Source: an uncultured Flavobacteriales bacterium (GTDB taxonomy: Bacteria > Bacteroidota > Bacteroidia > Flavobacteriales > Vicingaceae). Taken from it: 16,144 nucleotides of DNA. The stretch's first letter is position 1. Each line of letters starts with the position of its first letter. The notes under the pieces were generated by a model. The model was not told the origin of the DNA. It searched no databases and worked only from the letters and a program-made list of their open reading frames with translations. The stretch covers positions 1-16,144 of the forward strand of contig CAMPHX010000005.1 of assembly GCA_946886085.1 (NCBI GenBank). The letters are read 5' to 3'. Below, piece by piece: positions 1 to 5,090 of this stretch. The translations under genes and the position numbers were made by a program.

Positions 1-81
1 ATATTTAATAGCGTTGAGTGTAGCTCATCGCAAAAAAAAATAGAAATTTTGAATAAATAAACATCAAACATCAAACTTGAA
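1..81. other. Left-edge non-coding gap, possibly with the tail of an upstream gene
   Basis: Two forward frames are open from the window edge. One ends at a TAA at 58-60 and the other at a TAG at 41-43 after a lysine-rich run. Either could be the C-terminus of a preceding gene, and the sequence does not decide between them. Bases 61-76 carry two tandem copies of ACATCAAAC-like text just before the next start codon. Similar text recurs upstream of rsmG on the other strand. No Bacteroidota -7 element is evident here. Confidence 0.3.
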
Positions 82-846
82 ATGTTTTTCATTCTATCTA
101 AAATATTACACTTTTTAATTTCTCCATTAATTTGGGCGATTGCCTTATTGTTTTGGGCATTATTAACTAAATCTGCTAAGCGAAAGAAAACCTTGTTGAT
201 AATAGCTTGTTCTTTACTTTACTTTTTTGCCAATCCGTTTATAAATGATGAAGCTTTTCGTTGGTACGAAGAGCGAAACCCAACTTATGATGAAATTTCT
301 GAAACCTATGATGTTGTTGTTGTGTTGGGGGGCTTTACTTCTTTTGATGAACAGAACGGTTTGGAAGGTTTTCATGCCTCAGCAGACCGATTTTTACATG
401 GATTGAAATTGTATAAAACGGGGAAAGCAAAAAAAATTATGTTGGTGGGAGGCTCTGGAAGTATTACCAACCCTGATGAGAAAGAAGGTGTAATAATGGC
501 AGGATTCCTAGCTGATATAGGTGTGCCGATGGAAGATGTAATTGTTGAAAAAGAATCTAAAAATACCCGAGAAAATGCAGTAAATGCTGCTAAAATTCTA
601 AATAAGGATTTTGCTGGTGGAAAATTTTTGTTGGTAACATCGGGTTATCACATGCCACGAGCTAAGCGTTGTTTTCAGAAAGTAGGTATTGCAGTTACTC
701 CTTTTAGTGTAGATCATTATGCCGGAAAAAGAAAGTTTATTTTCGATCACCTATTTTTACCCGATACTTATACCATTGCAAAGTGGGAAACGCTTTTCCA
801 CGAATGGGTAGGGTTTATTACTTATAAAGTATTGGGGTATATTTAG
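82..846 (+). CDS. DUF218 (YdcF/ElyC/SanA-like) envelope protein
   Basis: This 254-residue protein has two hydrophobic N-terminal segments (about 5-28 and 37-52), so it is probably anchored in the inner membrane. A DUF218 domain follows from about residue 75. Family landmarks are the VVVVLGG strand (78-84), the ADRFLHGLKLYKTGKAKKIMLVGG segment (101-124), the KNTRENA motif (160-166), and LLVTSGYHMPRAKRCF (183-198). Known members ElyC and SanA of enterobacteria affect envelope integrity and peptidoglycan or lipid-carrier homeostasis, but the biochemical reaction is not settled, so none is assigned here. The ATG at 82 is chosen because the first membrane segment begins directly after it. It lies near the dcw cluster but is separated from it by the reverse-strand engB-rsmG pair, so shared control is not implied. 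Family assignment is firm; function is not. Confidence 0.85.
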   Translation: MFFILSKILHFLISPLIWAIALLFWALLTKSAKRKKTLLIIACSLLYFFANPFINDEAFRWYEERNPTYDEISETYDVVVVLGGFTSFDEQNGLEGFHASADRFLHGLKLYKTGKAKKIMLVGGSGSITNPDEKEGVIMAGFLADIGVPMEDVIVEKESKNTRENAVNAAKILNKDFAGGKFLLVTSGYHMPRAKRCFQKVGIAVTPFSVDHYAGKRKFIFDHLFLPDTYTIAKWETLFHEWVGFITYKVLGYI

Positions 847-880
847 TACTTAAAGTACTTAAGAGTTGATGAGTGAATTA
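844..880 (+). repeat. Dispersed intergenic repeat, copy 1
   Basis: Starting on the stop codon of the DUF218 gene there are two perfect tandem copies of the 9-mer AGTACTTAA (845-853, 854-862). They are followed by TTGATGAGTGAATTA at 866-880. A related arrangement occurs inverted at 2370-2430, between engB and rsmG, where the second part reads TTGATGTGTGAATTA. The two copies share both modules in the same order. This suggests a small dispersed repeat rather than chance; its function is unknown. The near-palindrome within the tandem part has no T-run, so it is not called a terminator. Confidence 0.5.
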
Positions 881-938
881 ATTCTAATGGATTAATGGTA
901 AGTGATAAAAGTCATTCCCTACCAAGTAAATAAATCTG

Positions 939-946
939 TACCTTTG
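939..946 (+). promoter_or_regulatory. Bacteroidota-type -7 promoter element (TACCTTTG)
   Basis: TACCTTTG matches the TAnnTTTG consensus of the primary sigma factor of Bacteroidota. No clear TTG-type -33 element is visible 17-23 bases upstream, so only half of the promoter is supported. Transcription would start around 951-954, downstream of the GTG at 948, which fits translation from the ATG at 972. Confidence 0.6.
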
Positions 947-971
947 TGTGAAAGAACAAACTTTAGTAAAC

Positions 972-1679
972 ATGAAAAAACTGATTACCTTATTAGCATT
1001 TATTGGATTGTTAGCTCAATTTACAATAGCACAAGACACCACAAAAACGTTGAAACCGATACATTTTAAAGGTGTTATTTTCGATTCTGACAGTTTTTCT
1101 ATTCCGCTTAAAGGGGTAAATGCTACCATTAATAACAATAAAGGATTTTCTACCAACCAAAATGGAAATTTTAGCATAGATGTTTTTCCAAACGATACCA
1201 TCAACTTTACTTATGTGGGTTATCATCCGCTTAAAATTTATATTCCAGATACCTTGAAAGGAGGAAATTTAACAGCAAAGTTTTTTATGGTGAGCGACAC
1301 TATAAATTTGGCAGAACATTATGTTTTTTCTGATGATGGCTATGATAATTTTAAAAAATCTTTTTTAGATATGGAAGTTCAGCCCGATAGAGATTTGACT
1401 AATGCCAAAAACAATATTTATTTGTCTTTGTATGAAGCTAAAACCACGCAAGGCAATTGGACAGCTGAGGACAATGCCAAAAATGCGATAAAACAAGAAG
1501 AATACAAAGTAATCTATAAAGGAGCTATTCCTCAATTCCAAATTGTAGATGTGGTGTTAATATCTACCAGTATTTTGGAGCATGTAGCCACCGGAAAAAT
1601 GAAAGAAAGAGATTTTTACGTGGAATTGGTTAACCTCCAAAACCAAAGTAACTTGATTTATTCTAAATCTGTGGAGTAG
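972..1679 (+). CDS. Secreted carboxypeptidase-regulatory-like domain protein
   Basis: Translated from the ATG at 972 this is a 235-residue protein. It begins with a typical Sec signal peptide: two lysines, a hydrophobic core, and a likely cleavage near the alanine-glutamine of FTIAQ (residues 17-21). The following about 100 residues look like a CarboxypepD_reg-like beta-sandwich: PLKGVNATINNNKGFSTN, then GNFSIDVFPNDTINFTYVGY, then the IPDTL strand. This fold is common in exported Bacteroidota proteins. The C-terminal half has no motif I recognise. An in-frame GTG at 948 would add eight residues ahead of the signal peptide, but it overlaps the predicted -7 element and is rejected. The protein probably acts in the periplasm or at the outer membrane; its specific role is unknown. 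It stands alone with its own promoter and converges with rsmG. Confidence 0.8.
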   Translation: MKKLITLLAFIGLLAQFTIAQDTTKTLKPIHFKGVIFDSDSFSIPLKGVNATINNNKGFSTNQNGNFSIDVFPNDTINFTYVGYHPLKIYIPDTLKGGNLTAKFFMVSDTINLAEHYVFSDDGYDNFKKSFLDMEVQPDRDLTNAKNNIYLSLYEAKTTQGNWTAEDNAKNAIKQEEYKVIYKGAIPQFQIVDVVLISTSILEHVATGKMKERDFYVELVNLQNQSNLIYSKSVE

Positions 1680-1685
1680 TGGTGT

Positions 1686-1703
1686 TGAGTTGGTAAAAAC
1701 TCA
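1686..1703. terminator. Weak hairpin between convergent genes
   Basis: TGAGTT (1686-1691) can pair with AACTCA (1698-1703) around a six-base loop. It lies in the 21-base gap between the secreted-protein gene and rsmG and overlaps the rsmG stop codon. The position suits a bidirectional terminator, but the stem is short, AT-rich and lacks a clean T-tract, so the call is tentative. Confidence 0.2.
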
Positions 1704-2324
1704 CTTCACCCTAGTATAAGCCACTACTTTGGTTTCAAAAAACTCTTCATCAAAAAAGTCGGAGATAGGAAAGGTTTCTACTTTTTTGTTGCTTTCTTCA
1801 ATTTCCTCAACCAAATCGCCACCTTTTAAAAATAAAATACCATTTTTAAGTTCATGTTCGCCATTAGGCAAGAGTTTGCCTTTTACCCAAGGTAAAAATT
1901 TTGCAATTCGTGTTACTGCTCGGGTAACTATAAAATCAAATTGTCCGTTAACATCTTCAGCTCGTTGGTGGTAAGCTTTTATGTTGGTTAAACCTAATCT
2001 GTCTGCAATTTCGTTTACCACTTTTATTTTCTTTCCAATAGAATCTACCAACACAAATTGGCAATTTGGGTACAAAATTGCCAATGGAATTCCCGGAAAA
2101 CCACCACCTGTACCTACATCCAAAACTTTTGTGCCGTCTTTAAAATTGACCACTTTGGTAATTGCTAAGGAGTGCAAGACATGTTTAAGATAAAGCTCGT
2201 CAATATCTTTTCTGGAAATTACATTAATCTGAGCATTCCAATCTTTGTACAGCGGAGCCAATAGGGCAAATTGTGCTAATTGTTCTTCGCTTAAATCGGT
2301 AAAATATTTTGTTATCAGTTTCAT
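1701..2324 (-). CDS. rsmG: 16S rRNA (guanine527-N7)-methyltransferase RsmG
   Basis: RsmG (GidB) uses S-adenosylmethionine to methylate N7 of G527 in 16S rRNA. From the ATG whose complement lies at 2322-2324 the protein is 207 residues, the usual family length. Visible features are LYKDWNAQINVISRKDI (25-41), the substrate-contact segment YLKHVLHSL (45-53), the SAM-binding loop VLDVGTGGGFPGIPLAI (67-83), the acidic strand-end VLVDS (91-95), and RAEDV and TRAV (121-125, 134-137). The reading frame stays open upstream for another 28 codons to 2408, but that part is made of intergenic-type repeat sequence and has no family similarity, so the inner start is chosen. It follows engB on the same strand after about 107 bases and probably shares its transcript. 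Confidence 0.93.
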   Translation of the reverse strand: MKLITKYFTDLSEEQLAQFALLAPLYKDWNAQINVISRKDIDELYLKHVLHSLAITKVVNFKDGTKVLDVGTGGGFPGIPLAILYPNCQFVLVDSIGKKIKVVNEIADRLGLTNIKAYHQRAEDVNGQFDFIVTRAVTRIAKFLPWVKGKLLPNGEHELKNGILFLKGGDLVEEIEESNKKVETFPISDFFDEEFFETKVVAYTRVK

Positions 2325-2430
2325 TTGTTGTTTAAAGTTAAACGTTTGATGTTCGAGGTTTGACATTTCTAATTCACACATCAAATTATTTCTAAGTACT
2401 CCAGGCACTCTTAAGTATTCCTAAGTATTT
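2325..2430 (-). repeat. Dispersed intergenic repeat, copy 2, and the engB-rsmG gap
   Basis: Read on the reverse strand, this gap holds four 9-10 base units of the form AATACTTAGG, AATACTTAAG, AGTGCCTGG, AGTACTTAG (about 2430 down to 2392). Next comes TTGATGTGTGAATTA (2384 down to 2370), then ACATCAAAC text (about 2352-2344). The first two modules match copy 1 at 844-880; the last resembles 61-76. Because no stop codon interrupts the gap it is open in frame with rsmG, but the peptide it would encode has no family counterpart. Confidence 0.5.
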
Positions 2431-2431
2431 T

Positions 2432-3031
2432 TTAGTTCCAAGTAGAATTAATCTCTTCAATATAATTTAAAATCTTTTCTCCACCTATTTTGCTTTCTGA
2501 AGAAGAAGTAAACGAAGGAGGCATGGTTGCCCAGTATTTCAGCATTTCTTTTTTATAATGCAATAAATTTTTGTTCAATACAGAGCTACTTATTTTATCA
2601 ATCTTTGTAAAAACAATGGCAAAAGGAACTTGTTTTTCACCGAGCCATTCCATAAAATCGAGGTCTATTTTTTGTGGAGGAAGTCTCGAATCTATCAAGA
2701 CAAAAAGGTTTAATAAACTCTCTCTGGTTAAAATGTATTCAGAAATAAAACCTTGCCATTTCAGCCTGTTTTTTTGGGATGTTTTAGCATAACCATACCC
2801 CGGTAAATCAACTAAATACCAATTATCATTAATTAAAAAATGATTGATAAGTTGCGTTTTTCCTGGAGTTTGAGAGATTTTAGACAGTTTTTTGTTGTTA
2901 GTAAGGTAATTTATTAAGGAAGATTTTCCCACATTAGACCTTCCTATAAAAGCGTATTCAGGCATGTTGGGTGCCGGACATAAGTCTAGTTTGGTATTGC
3001 TAATTACAAATTCTGCTGATTTAATTTTCAT
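2432..3031 (-). CDS. engB: Ribosome biogenesis GTPase EngB (YsxC/YihA)
   Basis: EngB is a small TRAFAC-class GTPase needed for late assembly of the 50S ribosomal subunit. The 199-residue product is of usual length. It shows the full GTPase motif set: G1 GRSNVGKSS (30-38), G2 around T55-T59 in SQTPGKTQ, G3 DLPGYGYAK (75-83, the family signature), G4 TKID (142-145), and a G5-like TSSES followed by KIGGEKIL (175-188). The N-terminus [11 protein letters not shown] is the standard start for the family, so the ATG at 3031 is secure. It is divergent from mraZ and precedes rsmG, so it probably heads a two-gene rRNA and ribosome maturation transcript. Confidence 0.95.
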   Translation of the reverse strand: MKIKSAEFVISNTKLDLCPAPNMPEYAFIGRSNVGKSSLINYLTNNKKLSKISQTPGKTQLINHFLINDNWYLVDLPGYGYAKTSQKNRLKWQGFISEYILTRESLLNLFVLIDSRLPPQKIDLDFMEWLGEKQVPFAIVFTKIDKISSSVLNKNLLHYKKEMLKYWATMPPSFTSSSESKIGGEKILNYIEEINSTWN

Positions 3032-3035
3032 GTTG

Positions 3036-3083
3036 CAAATTTAATTTAAATCAGACAAACTTAGCTTAATTCGGATAAACTTA
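3036..3083 (-). promoter_or_regulatory. Candidate engB promoter region with a 20-bp-spaced direct repeat
   Basis: On the reverse strand two perfect TAnnTTTG elements precede engB: TAAATTTG at 3043-3036, only four bases from the ATG, and TAAGTTTG at 3063-3056. The latter has a TTTA 18 bases further upstream as a poor -33 candidate. On the forward strand TCAGACAAACTTA (3051-3063) and TCGGATAAACTTA (3071-3083) form a direct repeat, 11 of 13 identical, spaced exactly 20 bases. The element at 3056-3063 lies inside the first repeat unit. Use of the proximal element would give an almost leaderless mRNA. Which one is used cannot be decided from sequence. Confidence 0.4.
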
Positions 3084-3215
3084 AATAGTCTTCAGAAATA
3101 GAATTTGAGAACGCTTTCCCTCCACTTTTTATCAACATTAAAATCTATTGAAAATCAATTATTTGTATGTTTTTGCAACCCCAAAAACGGGCTTAAAAAG
3201 CTAAAAGTTATCAAC

Positions 3216-3253
3216 AAAGTGGTAGAAAGTGGTAGAAAGTGGTAAAAAAGTGT
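3216..3253 (+). promoter_or_regulatory. MraZ operator: four AAAGTG(G/T) boxes
   Basis: Four boxes are present: AAAGTGG at 3216-3222, 3226-3232 and 3236-3242, and AAAGTGT at 3247-3253. The spacings are 10, 10 and 11 bases, so they lie on one helix face. MraZ is known to bind tandem short boxes with 10-bp spacing upstream of its own gene: TGGGN in E. coli, AAAGTG(T/G) in mollicutes. The site lies 48 bases upstream of the mraZ ATG, and a partial -7 match follows it at once, so autoregulation by occluding the promoter is the likely mechanism (inference). Confidence 0.8.
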
Positions 3254-3254
3254 C

Positions 3255-3262
3255 TATATTTA
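3255..3262 (+). promoter_or_regulatory. Candidate -7 element of the dcw operon promoter
   Basis: TATATTTA differs from the TAnnTTTG consensus only in the last base. It sits two bases after the last AAAGTG box and would give a start around 3267-3270, with a leader of about 30 bases before mraZ. The expected -33 position is occupied by the MraZ boxes, with no TTG visible. It is the best-placed candidate in the 269-base gap but remains weak on sequence alone. Confidence 0.35.
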
Positions 3263-3300
3263 CATTTTAAAAATTAAAAGCTTGAAATAAAGTCTATTGT

Positions 3301-3777
3301 ATGGCAAATTTCATTGGAGAATTTGAGTGTAAGCTAGATACGAAAGGAAGGTTAATGCTTCCTTCGGGTCTGAGAAAGCAGCTGGATCCAGCTGCTCAGG
3401 AGAAGTTTGTCCTAAATCGAGGTTTTGAAAAATGTTTGGTGTTGTATCCAAAAAATGAGTGGGAAGGAATTAGTGCTGAGGTAAATAAGTTAAATCAATA
3501 TGTTAAAAAGAACCGAGATTTTATTCGGTATTTCTATAGAGGTGCATCAGAATTAACTGTTGATGCAACCGGAAGAATTTTGTTTCCCAAACAAATGTTG
3601 GGTTATGCAGGGGTGGTAAAGGAAGTGGTGTTGTTTGCCTATTCTAACAGAATAGAGGTTTGGGATGCAACAACTTATAATAATTTGTTAACTGATGAAC
3701 CGGATGATTTCTCCAGCTTAGCTGAAGAAGTGATGGGAGGTTCTAGAAACAACGGGCAGCATGACGAATTATCATGA
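3301..3777 (+). CDS. mraZ: Transcriptional regulator MraZ
   Basis: MraZ is the conserved first gene of dcw clusters, a ring-forming DNA-binding protein that regulates the cluster and itself. The 158-residue product has two AbrB/SpoVT-like halves, each with the DxxxGR hallmark: GEFECKLDTKGRLMLPSGLR (6-25) and TVDATGRILFPKQML (86-100). The length is typical. The ATG at 3301 directly precedes the canonical N-terminus, in which ANFIGEFECKLD leads into the first motif. The upstream array of AAAGTG(G/T) boxes is the likely operator. Its last 17 bases overlap the start of rsmH in another frame, so the two are probably translationally coupled. Confidence 0.96.
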   Translation: MANFIGEFECKLDTKGRLMLPSGLRKQLDPAAQEKFVLNRGFEKCLVLYPKNEWEGISAEVNKLNQYVKKNRDFIRYFYRGASELTVDATGRILFPKQMLGYAGVVKEVVLFAYSNRIEVWDATTYNNLLTDEPDDFSSLAEEVMGGSRNNGQHDELS

Positions 3778-4675
3778 TCCTGTTTTGCTTAAAGCGTCAG
3801 TTGATGGTTTGAACTTGAAAGGTGATGATGTGGTGGTGGATGTTACGTTTGGTGGAGGTGGTCACTCAAGAGAGATTATTAAAAGATTAGGTGATAAAGG
3901 CAAATTATATGGTTTTGATCAGGATGAAGATGCGGTAAAGAATAGTTTGGAAGATGAACGCTTTGTTTTGGTAAGACACAATTTTCGTTATTTGAAAAAT
4001 TACTTAAAAATGTACAATGCTATTCCTGTTGATGCAGTGTTGGCTGATTTGGGAGTTTCTTCACATCAGTTTGATGAAGGTGAAAGAGGGTTTTCTATTC
4101 GCTTTGATGGTCCGTTGGACATGCGAATGAATGTGAATGCAAAGCTTACGGCTAAGCATGTGGTGAATGAGTATGATGAGGAAAATTTGTTGAGGATTTT
4201 CAGGGTTTATGGAGAGATAAAGAATGCTTGGAAGTTGGTCCAGGAAATAATTAAAGCAAGAACATTGGAAGAAATAAACACAACGCAAGAGTTGTGCGAT
4301 GTGGTTCAAGCATGTGTGCCGGGAAAAATGAGAAATAAATATTTAGCTCAGGTTTTTCAGGCATTGCGAATAGAAGTGAATGATGAGATGGGGGCTTTAA
4401 GATCATTGTTGGAGCAATGTCATGAAGTGATAAGACCAGGAGGAAGATTGGTGGTGATAACCTATCATTCATTAGAAGACAGAATGGTGAAGAACTTTAT
4501 AAAGAATGGAAAAATTGATGGTGAGTTGGAGAAGGATTTTTATGGAAACCCATTGTTGAAGTTTAAGGCAGTAAATAGAAAGCCAATTGTAGCAACAGCA
4601 GAAGAGTTGAAAGAGAATAATAGAGCAAGAAGTGCCAAGTTAAGAATAGCGGAGAGGTTGGAAATTAGAGATTAG
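3761..4675 (+). CDS. rsmH: 16S rRNA (cytosine1402-N4)-methyltransferase RsmH (MraW)
   Basis: RsmH methylates N4 of C1402 in the decoding centre of 16S rRNA using S-adenosylmethionine. The 304-residue product is of normal length. Visible motifs are HDPVLL at the N-terminus (5-10), the SAM-binding VVDVTFGGGGHSREI (25-39), LYGFDQD (49-55), the DAVLADLGVSSHQFD segment (91-105), ERGFSIRFDGPLDMRM (108-123), VFQALRIEVNDEM (198-210) and ITYHSLEDR (233-241). The start at 3761 lies inside mraZ (17-base overlap) and is supported because HDPVLL must be included. Its 3' end is followed by a 22-base A-rich gap before the ftsL-like gene. Confidence 0.96.
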   Translation: MTNYHDPVLLKASVDGLNLKGDDVVVDVTFGGGGHSREIIKRLGDKGKLYGFDQDEDAVKNSLEDERFVLVRHNFRYLKNYLKMYNAIPVDAVLADLGVSSHQFDEGERGFSIRFDGPLDMRMNVNAKLTAKHVVNEYDEENLLRIFRVYGEIKNAWKLVQEIIKARTLEEINTTQELCDVVQACVPGKMRNKYLAQVFQALRIEVNDEMGALRSLLEQCHEVIRPGGRLVVITYHSLEDRMVKNFIKNGKIDGELEKDFYGNPLLKFKAVNRKPIVATAEELKENNRARSAKLRIAERLEIRD

Positions 4676-4697
4676 AAATTAAACAATTAACCAAAAA

Positions 4698-5090
4698 ATG
4701 AACAAGTTTAAACAAAAAGAAAGCACTGAAAAGCAGGGGAAGGAGAAAAAGCCTTCTAGTCCTAACTTTTTTGTGTCGCTTATTTCGGGCAATTTCTTGG
4801 CAAAAGAAAATGTGGTGAATTCGCTTCCTTTTGTTTTTTACTTGACTTTATTGGGAATTCTGTACATCGCTAATGGATATAATGCTGAAAAATTGGTGAG
4901 AGAATTAGACCAAGTAAATGATGACTTAAAAGAATTACGCTCGGAATATATCACTATAAAATCAGATTTAAATTACGAAAGTAAACAGTCTCAAGTAGCT
5001 GAAAAAACCGAGTTGTTTGGTGTGATGGAATCTATTGTTCCGCCAACAAAAATTATGTTGTCAAAAAAAGAAATTGAAAGCATTAAATGA
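4698..5090 (+). CDS. ftsL: FtsL-like divisome protein
   Basis: This is a 130-residue single-pass membrane protein placed between rsmH and ftsI, the standard ftsL position. It has a basic cytoplasmic tail of about 40 residues, one membrane segment at about 43-60, and a heptad-like stretch from about 62 to 103 suited to a coiled coil. The short periplasmic tail contains LFGVMESIVPPTKI (106-119). In other bacteria FtsL pairs with FtsB/DivIC and connects FtsQ to FtsW-FtsI. Primary sequence is poorly conserved in this family, so the call rests on topology, size and position plus resemblance to Bacteroidota FtsL-like proteins. Its stop overlaps the ftsI start as ATGA, implying coupled synthesis. 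Confidence 0.82.
   Translation: MNKFKQKESTEKQGKEKKPSSPNFFVSLISGNFLAKENVVNSLPFVFYLTLLGILYIANGYNAEKLVRELDQVNDDLKELRSEYITIKSDLNYESKQSQVAEKTELFGVMESIVPPTKIMLSKKEIESIK

Noticed and set aside
948..971. GTG start for the secreted protein gene
   Set aside because: It overlaps the -7 element and would put eight polar residues ahead of a good signal peptide.
3166..3173. TATGTTTT as the main dcw promoter
   Set aside because: It lacks the terminal G, has poor -33 spacing (TTG 15 bases upstream) and lies upstream of the MraZ boxes, so repression there would work less directly. The element at 3255-3262 is better placed.
3216..3253. Short tandem repeats resembling a CRISPR or microsatellite
   Set aside because: Units are only 7 bases with 3-4 base spacers, in the mraZ promoter at helical spacing. 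They fit MraZ boxes, not CRISPR repeats.
4061..4472. Reverse-strand open frames inside rsmH
   Set aside because: They are antisense shadows of a strongly conserved gene, with no start context or family similarity.
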